Assembly: GCA_025059995.1 (NCBI GenBank)
Contig: JANXCF010000001.1
Span: forward strand, 62,001-126,000
DNA length: 64,000 nt
Direction: 5' to 3'
From: Leptospiraceae bacterium
Lineage (GTDB): Bacteria; Spirochaetota; Leptospiria; Leptospirales; Leptonemataceae
The notes under the pieces were generated by a model. The model worked only from the letters and a program-made list of their open reading frames with translations, searched no databases and had not been told where the DNA came from. The stretch's first letter is position 1. Each line of letters begins with the position of its first letter. Shown in pieces: positions 37,158 through 46,426 of the stretch. A program made the translations under genes and the position numbers.

Positions 37158-37622
37158 CTAATCTAACAATTCGGGTTGATACATAAAAACTAGAATCCCT
37201 TCAAGCCTTTGGATATTTGTTAGATTAATACCGATCATACCACCTGTAGAAACGTAGAGATTATTGGATGGTAATTTCAAAATACGAGCCGCAATCTCAG
37301 CAACATCCGGCATATGGAACACAATGATGATCGCATCATTAGCATGATACGAAGCTAATAATGAATCAAAATAAACAAGAGCATTATTCGGTTTTAATTC
37401 TACTCTTTGGACAATTGGAAGATGAAATTCTTGATTAAAAACTTCACATGTTTGCACAGCTCTCAAGATTGGGCTAGTTAAAATTTCTTTGAATTTCCAA
37501 TTTGTTTTTTTTAGTAATCGAGCTACTATTTTTGCTTCTTGAATACCCTGTTCATTTAATCTTCTTTCTGGATCCTCGTATGACTCATAAGCTTTACAAT
37601 GGCGAATCAGAACTAATTTCAT
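37158..37622 (-). CDS. sixA: SixA-like histidine phosphatase
   Basis: 154 residues. RHG-type motif R7-H8-C at the N-terminus (LVLIRHCKA), second half with TSPILRAVQTCEVF and a later conserved histidine in IIVFHMPDVAEIA. Matches SixA and related small phosphatases that remove phosphate from histidine-containing phosphotransfer proteins; an equally small phosphatase on another target is possible. It converges on the SET gene and its terminator. Confidence 0.8.
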   Translation of the reverse strand: MKLVLIRHCKAYESYEDPERRLNEQGIQEAKIVARLLKKTNWKFKEILTSPILRAVQTCEVFNQEFHLPIVQRVELKPNNALVYFDSLLASYHANDAIIIVFHMPDVAEIAARILKLPSNNLYVSTGGMIGINLTNIQRLEGILVFMYQPELLD

Positions 37623-37701
37623 ATAATGAGGAATTTTGATTCATCACTTAAAAATCAAACAAAATCAGTTTTTTGTTGATTTTATTGATATCATGTAGAT
37701 T

Positions 37702-38406
37702 TTGAAAGAGATGACAGAAACCATCATCCAGAAAATTAATGAAAATATCGAATTCGTTGTCAAAAATGGAAAATACTTATCTTTAAAAACACATAGGATG
37801 ACAGACTCTGTAGAAAAACATATACTCTTTGCTTTAGAAACCATATTAAAGAAAACTGAGCATGAACGATACATTCATTCATTATATACCATATTGAAAG
37901 AACTAGTCATCAATGGTTGTAAAGCCAATCAAAAACGTATATTTTTCGAAGAAAGAGGGTATGACATTAATAATTCCGAGCATTATGCTATCGGAATTGA
38001 AGAATACAAGAAATCATTCAGTGAGGAAATGGCTATTGAGTATGGTAAGAAATCCAAAGAAAAAGGACTTTATGTTCTAATGGATTTTGAGTTTGATGAA
38101 GATGGCATTAGGATCGAAGTCATCAATAACTCAACTATTTCTCCTCAAGAAGAACGATTAATGAGGGAAAAACTAAAAAAGGCAATGGGTTATAATGACT
38201 TAGCGGAGTTTTACATGGATCAAGCCATGAGCGGTGAAGCGGAAGGAGCTGGACTTGGACTCGCACTTGTAATCATCTTACTCAAAGGTGAAGGAATTGA
38301 TCCCAATTATTTTCGTATCATTATCGAGAAAGACAAAACCATAGCAAGACTTGAGATTCCATTCACAGAAAACTTCGTTTCAAAGAGAAAATCACAACAA
38401 CATTAA
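37702..38406 (+). CDS. Orphan histidine-kinase-like ATPase (HATPase_c)
   Basis: 234 residues with a GHKL ATP-binding fold: N box LKELVINGCKAN and G box EGAGLGLALV. There is no phospho-accepting histidine domain, receiver or membrane segment, so it is not a complete sensor kinase. Such stand-alone ATPases include anti-sigma-factor kinases of the RsbW/SpoIIAB type, which pair with PP2C phosphatases like the two in this window. The pairing is only a guess. TTG at 37702 or ATG at 37711 may be the start. Confidence 0.75.
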   Translation: MKEMTETIIQKINENIEFVVKNGKYLSLKTHRMTDSVEKHILFALETILKKTEHERYIHSLYTILKELVINGCKANQKRIFFEERGYDINNSEHYAIGIEEYKKSFSEEMAIEYGKKSKEKGLYVLMDFEFDEDGIRIEVINNSTISPQEERLMREKLKKAMGYNDLAEFYMDQAMSGEAEGAGLGLALVIILLKGEGIDPNYFRIIIEKDKTIARLEIPFTENFVSKRKSQQH

Positions 38407-38442
38407 CCTCAAACTTTTTTTGAAAATACCGAAATAGCAATT

Positions 38443-39213
38443 ATGAAGTTTTACCGTATTTTTATTTTACCGTTCTTTTTATTACTCTTTTTTTTCGGAG
38501 GAGAAAAACTTTTTTCCTTAGAAAAAGCAGCTGGATATGATCTCTATGAACCAGGAATTTTTAATCCTTTAGGACCGACATTACTTTACGGAAATAGCAA
38601 TATCAAAAAACGTCCATATTATTTATTAGCTTACGATGAAGAGGGAAGACTTTTAGAAAAATCTTTTTTAATATACAATCGGGAAGGGCGATTGATTGCT
38701 GAGAAAATCTATAACTCAAACAACCAATTCACTGGTGAGGTTCAATACACTTATGACACTTTCGGAAATATCATTGAAGAAAAATATATTGACTCACAAG
38801 GCTTTGAAATAGCCACAAAGAAAAGAAATTATCAAAACGGAAAACTCATACGAATTGATTTTTTTGAAAAAGGGAATTTTACATTTTCACGTTTTTACTC
38901 TTACGATAAGAATCAAATCGTCGGCAAAGAAAAAGATTCGTCATTTTCGGATCCTTTTATTATCACCCTTGAGAACGGTTTAGTCAAATCAATCGTATTT
39001 AAAGAGAAAAACCAAATCTTGATGGAAATACGCTACAAATACGAAAATGGAAACTTGACGGAAAGAATAAAAAAATCAGGAAACCTATATTCCAAATGTG
39101 TCTATGAATACGATTCTGAAAATCGCATAAAAAAATATACTTACTTTGATCAGAAAAGCCAAAATTGGAAAAAAACAAAAACCATAGAATTTGTATACGC
39201 TGATCAAATCTAA
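38443..39213 (+). CDS. Exported YD-repeat-like protein
   Basis: 256 residues with a hydrophobic leader (FILPFFLLLFFFGG). The body has repeats of the form YDxxGxlxxKxxY: YDEEGRLLEKS, YNREGRLIAEKIY, YDTFGNIIEEKYI, YENGNLTERI, YDSENRIKKYTYF. These resemble the YD/RHS repeats that form beta-sheet coils, but the protein is far too short for an RHS toxin. Role unknown. Overlaps the 3' end of the convergent methyltransferase by 4 bases. Confidence 0.68.
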   Translation: MKFYRIFILPFFLLLFFFGGEKLFSLEKAAGYDLYEPGIFNPLGPTLLYGNSNIKKRPYYLLAYDEEGRLLEKSFLIYNREGRLIAEKIYNSNNQFTGEVQYTYDTFGNIIEEKYIDSQGFEIATKKRNYQNGKLIRIDFFEKGNFTFSRFYSYDKNQIVGKEKDSSFSDPFIITLENGLVKSIVFKEKNQILMEIRYKYENGNLTERIKKSGNLYSKCVYEYDSENRIKKYTYFDQKSQNWKKTKTIEFVYADQI

Positions 39214-39821
39214 GATCGTTTTTTTAGTTTAGCAAGATAAAAATCAACACCAGCGAAAAAGTATTCTTCAAATAAAGGATAAAAAAATTGTTTTAATACT
39301 TTATCAGTTTCTCGGTTGATGTGGCAACCATCTCCTATGAGCTTCCAAGCAGGTGAAATCACATCTTGAAATTTTCCGTAAAGCTTTTTATCTGAGCGGA
39401 TATGTTCCATCACATAAAAGGTCCCATCATCAGAAAGAGAAAAAAGAACATTTCTAATTGATTTCTCTAAATTAGAAACAGAACACAATGTCAATGTCGA
39501 AACAATCGATTTGAATTTCGGTAGACTCTTTATTAGAGCTTCATTTTCAATGGAGTCTACATAAATTACCACATTTTGGTTTTTTGGGAATTTTTTATAA
39601 AATTTCTCTATCATGAAGGGGGATCTTTCTATCACTGTCAAATTTAAATCCGCTCTATCTTGATAAGCAAAATAATTTGCTCCTGTTCCAAAACCAATTT
39701 CAAGCACGGGCATCTCCACATCACGCAGTAGAAACTTTCTTTTTTCGTGCAAAACACCTTTCTCTAAACCTTGCATAACAGGATCATATAAATGAGAAAA
39801 AATCTTAGAATAAATCCTCAT
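39210..39821 (-). CDS. SAM-dependent methyltransferase (class I)
   Basis: 203 residues. SAM-binding motif I VLEIGFGTGANYFAY, motif II with TVIERSP, and later VSTLTLCSVSN and YVMEHIRSD in the typical order. The family includes small-molecule methyltransferases; the sequence resembles UbiE/phosphatidylethanolamine-type enzymes but not closely enough to name the substrate. It lies between a convergent gene and the acs promoter region. Confidence 0.85.
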   Translation of the reverse strand: MRIYSKIFSHLYDPVMQGLEKGVLHEKRKFLLRDVEMPVLEIGFGTGANYFAYQDRADLNLTVIERSPFMIEKFYKKFPKNQNVVIYVDSIENEALIKSLPKFKSIVSTLTLCSVSNLEKSIRNVLFSLSDDGTFYVMEHIRSDKKLYGKFQDVISPAWKLIGDGCHINRETDKVLKQFFYPLFEEYFFAGVDFYLAKLKKRS

Positions 39822-39912
39822 ATTTTTAAGTTATCATAGTTAGATTTTTTAGAAAAGTCTTTTTGAGTTAAATCAAATCATCATAAAAATAAGAATGAGG
39901 TCGTAATTATTA

Positions 39913-39942
39913 TTGACTTCAAAATAACATTGCATTTATAGT
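39913..39942 (+). promoter_or_regulatory. Probable sigma-70 promoter of acetyl-CoA synthetase
   Basis: TTGACT at 39913-39918 and TATAGT at 39937-39942, 18 bases apart, ending 38 bases before the ATG at 39981. An AAGGAGAG ribosome site follows at the right distance from the start. It is the clearest promoter I can read in the window. Confidence 0.6.
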
Positions 39943-39980
39943 TATATTTCGATTCATACATCACTTCACAAGGAGAGACT

Positions 39981-41897
39981 ATGACAGTAGCGAATGTTTC
40001 CCAGACAATAGAAACCCTTTCCCAAAAAGAACAAATCATTGAGCCACCTGAATTTTTAAAAAAAGGCGCTTTAATCCAAGATTATGAAGCCGTGTATTTA
40101 TACTCCATCACACAACCTGAGAAATTTTGGGCAAGCATTGCCAATGAATTATTTTGGTATCAAAAATGGGATAAAGTCTTAGAATTCAATCCTCCCTATC
40201 ATAAATGGTTCATCAACGGAAAAACAAATATAACCGTAAATGCTCTCGATCGACATGTGGTTGGTGAAAAACGTGCCAACCGTAATCGTGTGGCTCTTAT
40301 CTGGATGTCTGAAACTGGTGAAGAAGTTTTGATTACTTATGATCGATTGCTCAGAAGAGTAAGTCAAGTCGCTAATGCTCTAAAAAGCATTGGAGTCAAA
40401 AAAGGTGATCGGGTAATTATCTACATGCCTCTAACTTTGCAGGGTATTTATGCTATGCTAGCATGTGCGCGAATTGGAGCTATCCATTCGGTGGTTTACG
40501 CTGGCATGGGGGTTCAAGCACTGAGAAGTCGAATTGAAGACTCAAAAGCAAAAGTGGTGATTTGTTCTGATGTGACGTATCGAAATGGGAAAGTAATCCC
40601 CTTAAAACCCATCGTTGATGAAGCAATCGAAGGGTTAGAATACATCGAAAAAATCGTTGTTCATCGACGACAAAAACCACCCATTGATTTATCATCAGAA
40701 AGAGAAATCGATTTTGAAGAGTGGATAGAACATCAGCCTCAAACTTGCGATCCTGAAATCATGGATGCAGAAGATCCATTATTCATCCTCTATACGAGTG
40801 GAACAACAGGAAAACCCAAAGGAGTCGTTCACGTTCATGGTGGATACATGGTTGGAACTTATTATCTTTCCCGGGCTTTTTATGATATAAAAGATGGTGA
40901 TATTTTCTGGAGCACATCAGATATTGGCTGGATTGTAGGACATAGTTATATCGTTTATGGACCTCTGATTGCTGGTGCAACTGTGGTAGCAAGAGAAGGA
41001 GCCATTAACTACCCTGACCCAGGTATTGTTTGGAAAATTGTAGAAAGACATGGAGTCAATATTCTATTCACAGCTCCTACTGCTATTCGTATGTTCATGA
41101 GGTTTGGTGAAGAATATGTAAATAAATATGACACATCGAGTTTGAGACTTTTGGCATCGGCAGGAGAGCCCCTCAACCCAGAAGCTCAAGCATGGGCACA
41201 ACGAGTCATATTGAAAGATCATGGTATGGTGGTTGATAATTTCTGGCAAACAGAAGTAGCTTCCCCTATTTTAGGAACACTTCCTTCTATGAAAGCCAAA
41301 TTAGGAAAAGCTGGAAAACCAATGCCCGGTATTGTCGCTGAAGTGGTCGATGCTCAAGGAAACAAGGTTCCACCCAATAAAGGAGGACTTTTAGTCATTC
41401 GAAGACCAGTTCCTTACATGCTACGAACTGTTTGGAACAATGACGCAAGGTATCGGGAATATTGGAATCAAATTCCAGGTTCTTATTCCTGCGGTGATAT
41501 TTCCTATTATGATGAAGAAGGCTATTTTGCTGTTCTTGGTAGAGCCGACGATGTAATGAATGTTGCCGGACATAGAATCGGAACTGCTGAAGTTGAAAGT
41601 GCTTTTGTTTCTCATCCAGCAGTTGCAGAAGCAGCTGTGATTGGATTACCAGACGAAGTAAAAGGAGAAAGAATCAAAGCCTTTTTGGTATTACGTCCAG
41701 GACATGAGGCTAGCGAAAACCTAAAGGCAATCTTGCGAGATCATGTCCGAAGAGAATTGGGTCCTATTGCAACACCATCAGAAATCGATTTCGTCGATAT
41801 GCTTCCAAAAACAAGAAGCGGAAAGATCATGAGAAGATTACTCAAAGCAAAAGAATTAGGATTGGATCCAGGTGATATTTCGACCTTAGAAGAATAA
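39981..41897 (+). CDS. acs: Acetyl-CoA synthetase (AMP-forming)
   Basis: 638 residues. Activates acetate (or a short acyl acid) to acyl-CoA via an acyl-adenylate. Present motifs: YTSGTTGKPKGVVHVHGGY for ATP, WSTSDIGWIVGHSYIVYGPL, DNFWQTE, DGxxS-like SCGDIS with the ADDVMNVAGHRIG hinge, and the C-terminal catalytic lysine in PKTRSGKIMRR, which is the usual acetylation site. Length fits Acs/PrpE. Propionate use cannot be excluded, particularly as an acyl-CoA carboxylase beta subunit is encoded elsewhere in the window. Confidence 0.93.
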   Translation: MTVANVSQTIETLSQKEQIIEPPEFLKKGALIQDYEAVYLYSITQPEKFWASIANELFWYQKWDKVLEFNPPYHKWFINGKTNITVNALDRHVVGEKRANRNRVALIWMSETGEEVLITYDRLLRRVSQVANALKSIGVKKGDRVIIYMPLTLQGIYAMLACARIGAIHSVVYAGMGVQALRSRIEDSKAKVVICSDVTYRNGKVIPLKPIVDEAIEGLEYIEKIVVHRRQKPPIDLSSEREIDFEEWIEHQPQTCDPEIMDAEDPLFILYTSGTTGKPKGVVHVHGGYMVGTYYLSRAFYDIKDGDIFWSTSDIGWIVGHSYIVYGPLIAGATVVAREGAINYPDPGIVWKIVERHGVNILFTAPTAIRMFMRFGEEYVNKYDTSSLRLLASAGEPLNPEAQAWAQRVILKDHGMVVDNFWQTEVASPILGTLPSMKAKLGKAGKPMPGIVAEVVDAQGNKVPPNKGGLLVIRRPVPYMLRTVWNNDARYREYWNQIPGSYSCGDISYYDEEGYFAVLGRADDVMNVAGHRIGTAEVESAFVSHPAVAEAAVIGLPDEVKGERIKAFLVLRPGHEASENLKAILRDHVRRELGPIATPSEIDFVDMLPKTRSGKIMRRLLKAKELGLDPGDISTLEE

Positions 41898-41900
41898 CCC

Positions 41901-42869
41901 ATGAGGTGGGAGCCCCCCACCTTTTCATTCCACTTAACGAAGTTTTTTTTATTTTCGCTTTCTTTCTTACCACTCAGAGGTGAAGATTTTTCTTTTTTGA
42001 AACACGAAATTTATGGAGAGATTTCAAATTTAAGAAAAATCATCGAAGCTCCTGCGATAGAAAAAAGGATATATGATTCAAAGTTCCGAGAGTTTTTCTT
42101 GGATTTACAAAGCTCATCGTTAGAGTTTTCATGGAATGAATTTAAAAAAAATTATGCTGATTCTACCACTCAATGGCAATTGTTGATCCCTGTTGACGGG
42201 GAATGCGACTTTTATCTCGCCGAAAGCCAAAATCTATGGAAAAGAAAAAGAATTCAAGAAGCTTTATTTCTTTGGAAAAGCTTAGAACATTGCTCTGATC
42301 GAAAAATCCAAATCGAAGCGTCAAAATTAATCAGCAACATGATAAAAAACGAAACTTACAAACAACTTTACCTAAAAATGGATCCCATATTTTTCTTTGA
42401 AGATACAAGCTCTAAAACTAAAATCATCTCTAATCTTTTTGGCTTTACGTTAAAAATTCCAAACTATTGGTATATCTATCAAGATCCAAGATTTAAGTGG
42501 TTTTATTTGATTGAAAAAACCCCATCAAACATGTCTTTTGTATTATACAACACCGAACTCTTATTATACTTTCACTTTTTCCTCGTGAAACAAAAAGATA
42601 GAATGAAAATAAAACCCCAAGAAGTTCTTGATTTTATTGATGTGAAATTTTCATGGAATCAAAACACAAAGGAACACTACAACTATCTACGAAAATCGTT
42701 GGAAAAAGAAATCTATTTTGTTTCATACGAAAAATCAAATCAGACAAAATCCTACTACGAAATGTTACTCTTTGATGCAAACGTAATCATTTATATTCGA
42801 ATTTATCCATTGAAGGATTTTTCCCAAAAGGAAGTTGTTGAATTTTTGAAAAACATACATTTTTCGTAA
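41901..42869 (+). CDS. Exported protein, unknown function
   Basis: 322 residues; the only usable start I see is the ATG at 41901, three bases after the acs stop. It gives MRWEPPTFSFHLTKFFLFSL..., a signal peptide ending near LRGEDF. The rest is charged and helical and has no recognised domain. Its start codon and first seven codons coincide with a terminator-like hairpin. Eight bases separate it from the following phosphatase gene. Confidence 0.6.
   Translation: MRWEPPTFSFHLTKFFLFSLSFLPLRGEDFSFLKHEIYGEISNLRKIIEAPAIEKRIYDSKFREFFLDLQSSSLEFSWNEFKKNYADSTTQWQLLIPVDGECDFYLAESQNLWKRKRIQEALFLWKSLEHCSDRKIQIEASKLISNMIKNETYKQLYLKMDPIFFFEDTSSKTKIISNLFGFTLKIPNYWYIYQDPRFKWFYLIEKTPSNMSFVLYNTELLLYFHFFLVKQKDRMKIKPQEVLDFIDVKFSWNQNTKEHYNYLRKSLEKEIYFVSYEKSNQTKSYYEMLLFDANVIIYIRIYPLKDFSQKEVVEFLKNIHFS
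41904..41925 (+). terminator. Terminator-like hairpin after acs, overlapping the next gene's start
   Basis: Stem AGGTGGG/CCCACCT (41904-41910 with 41916-41922), loop AGCCC, then TTTT (from 41922). It looks like a short rho-independent terminator just behind acs but lies within the first codons of the downstream gene, so it may act as a partial terminator that lowers expression of that gene. Confidence 0.5.
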
Positions 42870-42876
42870 ATACTCA

Positions 42877-44268
42877 ATGAAAAAAATTTATCTAAAAATT
42901 TTCCAAAAAAGGGAATTTTTTTTTGATTTGGGGAGTCGATTCCTTGATGGCTTTTTAAGAGCTGATCACAAATTTCTTTTATCTCATAGCAAACGCCAAC
43001 GCTTAAGAATCTACAATGGTCTTACTGTGTTTCTTATCATAAACATTTTACTTTACATTATCTTTCATCTCAAATCTGATATTAACTTAATCATTACATT
43101 TTCATATTTTTCTATAGTTATTATTTCTTACATCATCAATCTTTCCTATAGCTTTGAATACTTTGAAGCAACCTTACTTTTTTTGATTTTAACTGGTATT
43201 ATTATCAATACCTATCAACTTTTTTCGAATTTCATCATCCCACCTCTAAATCTTTTGTCTTTTATTTCTATTATTGTTATTTTGCACTTTACCTATAGTC
43301 GTAAAGTTTCTTTGATATATATTATTCTTCTGATTTTTGTTTATCTAAGTTTGATTTTAATCAAATTTGCTGATGGAATACAAAGCCATCAGAAGGAACT
43401 AATGCTTCAATACTTTAATGACCTTGTTTTTAATTCTTTATTACTATGGTTTTTGTTAGAAATTTATGGGCATTTTCGAGAAGAATTAGAACTCAAACTA
43501 AAAGAAGTCAATATAACGAGAGAAAAGGATTTAGAGCTGGCACGAGAAATCCAAATTCAACTTTACCCGCCAAAAATCCAATCAATGAATTTCCAAATTG
43601 ATTACTTTATCGAACCTCTGGATAAAGTCTCAGGTGACCTCATTGAAATCATAGAGAAAAAAGAAAACTATTTTTTGATATTTGGCGATGTAACAGGGCA
43701 TGGTATTCAATCAGGTATGTTAACAATGCAAATCAATACCCTTGTGAATTACCTAATCATAGATAAAGAAATAGAAGACATATTTGAAATTTATTTTGAA
43801 TTAAACAATCATTATCATCAAATCCTAAAAAAACTCGAAATCAAAAACTTTGCTGTATTAACTATATTAAAAATCCACAAAAACGGTTTGATCTATGCTA
43901 TCGGTTCGTTAAATAACATCTACCATTTTGATTCCAACTTAAACTTGATTGAGACATTTCAACACAATCAAACACTAGGTATGCTGCCATTAAAATCAAA
44001 AGACGAGATTTTATACACCAAGATACAACTGAAAAAAGGAGATTTTCTTTTTATTTGCACTGATGGACTTTATGAAATCCCTACTACTGATAACGAAATC
44101 CTTAAGTATGAACAATTTATCACGCTTTTAAAGAAATACTTCAAATTACAAAAAATCAATAATAAAGAACTCTCGCTTTCAGAACTCACGACTTTCTTAA
44201 AAAAAGAATTAAAAATTTTGAATTTTAATGATGATGCCTCAGCGATTATGATTCGTAAAATCAATTAA
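42877..44268 (+). CDS. Membrane-bound PP2C/SpoIIE-type serine phosphatase
   Basis: 463 residues. N-terminal half has about six hydrophobic helices (from VFLIINILLYIIFHL near 50 to FNSLLLWFLLEIYGHF near 200) with no periplasmic domain; the C-terminal half is an RsbU/SpoIIE phosphatase: LAREIQIQLYPP linker, KVSGDLIEII, FGDVTGHGIQSGM with metal-binding Asp, and FICTDGLYEIP, ending LNFNDDASAIMI. Such proteins dephosphorylate anti-sigma-factor antagonists. No antagonist or anti-sigma gene is adjacent. Confidence 0.88.
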   Translation: MKKIYLKIFQKREFFFDLGSRFLDGFLRADHKFLLSHSKRQRLRIYNGLTVFLIINILLYIIFHLKSDINLIITFSYFSIVIISYIINLSYSFEYFEATLLFLILTGIIINTYQLFSNFIIPPLNLLSFISIIVILHFTYSRKVSLIYIILLIFVYLSLILIKFADGIQSHQKELMLQYFNDLVFNSLLLWFLLEIYGHFREELELKLKEVNITREKDLELAREIQIQLYPPKIQSMNFQIDYFIEPLDKVSGDLIEIIEKKENYFLIFGDVTGHGIQSGMLTMQINTLVNYLIIDKEIEDIFEIYFELNNHYHQILKKLEIKNFAVLTILKIHKNGLIYAIGSLNNIYHFDSNLNLIETFQHNQTLGMLPLKSKDEILYTKIQLKKGDFLFICTDGLYEIPTTDNEILKYEQFITLLKKYFKLQKINNKELSLSELTTFLKKELKILNFNDDASAIMIRKIN

Positions 44269-44270
44269 AT

Positions 44271-45629
44271 TCACTTTTGACCATTTGTTCTTATTTTGAT
44301 AGAATAACCATGCTCTTCTAAACCTTCGATCCGACTCATTGTATCGATATATTCTGATGATTCCTTTAAGCCCTGCTTTGTAGTATTCTGCCATGTGATT
44401 CTTTTTAAAAATGTTTCCACACCAACTCCCGAATAGATTTTCGCAGCTCCACCCGTTGGAAGGATATGGTTTGTGCCACTAAAATAATCCCCCAAAGCCA
44501 CGGGTGCATATTTTCCTATAAAAACACTTCCAGCCGAGTGAACATATTCTAAATAAGCCTCAGGTTCATCAAAAATGTTCAAACAAATTTCTAAATGTTC
44601 TGGAGCAAATTCATTCACAAAATCAAAGGCTTTCCGAAAGTTATCAGTAACCGTTTTTATATTTTTCTCTTGAATTTCTTCAACAAAACTATCAAAAAGA
44701 ATAATGTATGAATTTTTCGTTATACTTTCTTTTTTGATTTCATTACGAGAGGGTCGATCTATCAATCCCCTTTCGATTTCTTTTATCACGCTCTCTGCCA
44801 AAACCAAACTATCTGTTAGCAACACAGATATACTATCTTCTCCATGTTCTGATTGTGCCAACATGTCTGCTGCAATAAACTTTGGATTTGCGGTGTGATC
44901 AGCTACAATTAGAACTTCTGAAGGTCCTGCGGGCTGATCAATCTTTACTTTTCCTGTTGAAGCCAAAATGCTTTTTGCAGCTGTGACGAATCGATTACCC
45001 GGACCAATCAGGATTTCCGCTGGTGGAACATCTATTCCAAAATACGCCGCTGCAATCCCATGAGCACCACCTACTTTTAGTATTGAAGTAGCCCCCGCAA
45101 TCATGGCACAGTAAAGAATAGATGGGTGAATTTCGCCTCGTTCATTTGCTGGTGTTATGACGGTGATGTTTTCAACTCCAGCTATTTTTGCTGGTATTAC
45201 CCCCATCAAAACTGAAGAGGGATAAAGAGCTTTTCCGCCTGGAACGTAAATGCCCGCTGATTTTATTGGTCGATAAATATATCCCAACGTAATGTCTGAA
45301 TTCACGATTTTATCATCTTTTAGATTTTTCTTTTGGAATTCATGAAAGAGATAAATATTATGAGCTGCTTTTTGAAAGGCTTTTTTTTCTTCCTCTGAAA
45401 GGAGTTTTTCAGAAATTTTGAATTCTTCTCTTTCTATTACGAGAGGATTGGGGGTATAATGATCCAATCTTTGAGTGATTCTGATTAGAGCTTCTTTTCC
45501 CCCCACTCGTATTTCCTCGATGATTTCGTTTGCAATCCTATAAGCTTCTGGATCCTCGAAAGAAGGACGAAAACAAAGTTCTTTGATCTTTTTTTCTGTT
45601 AATTCATTATAGTAATAAACTGGTATCAT
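44271..45629 (-). CDS. hisD: Histidinol dehydrogenase
   Basis: 452 residues. Catalyses the two NAD-dependent oxidations that make histidine from histidinol. Conserved parts visible: YVPGGKALYPSSVLMG, GGAHGIAAAYFG, GPGNRFVTAAK, GPSEVLIVAD, AQSEHGEDS (Zn/catalytic His and Glu) and NHILPTGGAAKIYSG. Length is slightly above the usual 430-440. Its start follows the yjbQ stop by 6 bases and it is the only histidine gene seen here. Confidence 0.95.
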   Translation of the reverse strand: MIPVYYYNELTEKKIKELCFRPSFEDPEAYRIANEIIEEIRVGGKEALIRITQRLDHYTPNPLVIEREEFKISEKLLSEEEKKAFQKAAHNIYLFHEFQKKNLKDDKIVNSDITLGYIYRPIKSAGIYVPGGKALYPSSVLMGVIPAKIAGVENITVITPANERGEIHPSILYCAMIAGATSILKVGGAHGIAAAYFGIDVPPAEILIGPGNRFVTAAKSILASTGKVKIDQPAGPSEVLIVADHTANPKFIAADMLAQSEHGEDSISVLLTDSLVLAESVIKEIERGLIDRPSRNEIKKESITKNSYIILFDSFVEEIQEKNIKTVTDNFRKAFDFVNEFAPEHLEICLNIFDEPEAYLEYVHSAGSVFIGKYAPVALGDYFSGTNHILPTGGAAKIYSGVGVETFLKRITWQNTTKQGLKESSEYIDTMSRIEGLEEHGYSIKIRTNGQK

Positions 45630-45635
45630 CTTCTT

Positions 45636-46052
45636 TTATTCTCCGATGATGGTAATTTGTAAATTTCTCGAGTGCGTCCCATCCCGAAATTCACAGAGAT
45701 AAATTCCCTGCCAGGTCCCCAGAACCAATCTTCCATTTTCAATGGGTATCTGAAGTTGCGTTCCAATCAAACTTGAAAGTATATGAGCTGGCATGTCATC
45801 ATCACCTTCAATTGAGTGCGTAAAGGGAAAGTTTCTAGGAACAAGTTTTTGCAAAAATGATTTAAAATCAGTTCTTACCTCAGGAGATGCATTTTCATTT
45901 ATGGTAATCGCTGCTGAAGTATGGAGTAAATTCAAAAAACAAATTCCTTTTTTGACTTGAGCGATTTCCTTTGCAGAATCTATAACTTCGTTTGTGATGA
46001 TGTGGATACCATAGGATTTTGGCTTCAGTCGAATAGTTTTTGTAATAATCAT
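45636..46052 (-). CDS. yjbQ: YjbQ-family protein (UPF0047)
   Basis: 138 residues with the family's HTSAAITINENASPEV, DDMPAHILSSLIG, and LGTWQGIYLCEFRD...R near the end. The family is annotated as secondary thiamine-phosphate synthase because some members complement a ThiE defect; the true role is unsettled. The ATG begins only six bases after the tRNA-Val 3' end, with no recognisable ribosome site other than sequence inside the tRNA. Confidence 0.88.
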   Translation of the reverse strand: MIITKTIRLKPKSYGIHIITNEVIDSAKEIAQVKKGICFLNLLHTSAAITINENASPEVRTDFKSFLQKLVPRNFPFTHSIEGDDDMPAHILSSLIGTQLQIPIENGRLVLGTWQGIYLCEFRDGTHSRNLQITIIGE

Positions 46053-46058
46053 AAAAAG

Positions 46059-46134
46059 TGGTGGGCGATAGAAGATTCGAACTTCTGACCTCCTGCTTGT
46101 AAGGCAGGCGCTCTTCCAGCTGAGCTAATCGCCC
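46059..46134 (-). tRNA. tRNA-Val (anticodon TAC)
   Basis: 76 bases with the CCA end encoded. Acceptor GGGCGAT pairs with ATCGCCC, followed by discriminator A and CCA; D-arm AGCTCAGCTGGAAGAGC and T-arm AAGTTCGAATCTT are canonical. The anticodon stem CTGCC/AGCAG-like region encloses loop CTTACAA, anticodon TAC. It is four bases after the rpsT stop and six bases before the yjbQ start. Confidence 0.97.
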
Positions 46135-46138
46135 ACAT

Positions 46139-46426
46139 TTATGATTTCGCCGATAATAATTCTTTTTCTTTTTTGTTTATGAGTAGTGCAGCTCTACTTT
46201 TTTTTCTTGAAGCTTGTTTCCAATGAATTAGGTTTCTTTTTGCCGCTCGATCTAAATATCGACAATAATCTCTAAATGCTATTTTTGCTTCTTCTATCTT
46301 TTTTTCTTCTAATAACTTAATGATTTTTTTTCTTAAATTCTTAATTCTTGATTTTTGTGCTTTGTTTCTTTCTCTTCGTCTTTCAATCCTTCTTATGTCT
46401 TTTTTCGATGATTTAAGATTTGCCAC
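46139..46426 (-). CDS. rpsT: 30S ribosomal protein S20
   Basis: 95 residues, very basic: MANLKSSKKDIRRIERRRERNK at the start and KKIIKLLEEKKIEEAK later, ending with KSRAALLINKK. This is the helical-hairpin S20 pattern (MANxKSAxKRxR...). It binds 16S rRNA at the 5' domain. An upstream gap of about 90 bases to murI may hold a promoter; none was recognised. Confidence 0.95.
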   Translation of the reverse strand: MANLKSSKKDIRRIERRRERNKAQKSRIKNLRKKIIKLLEEKKIEEAKIAFRDYCRYLDRAAKRNLIHWKQASRKKSRAALLINKKEKELLSAKS

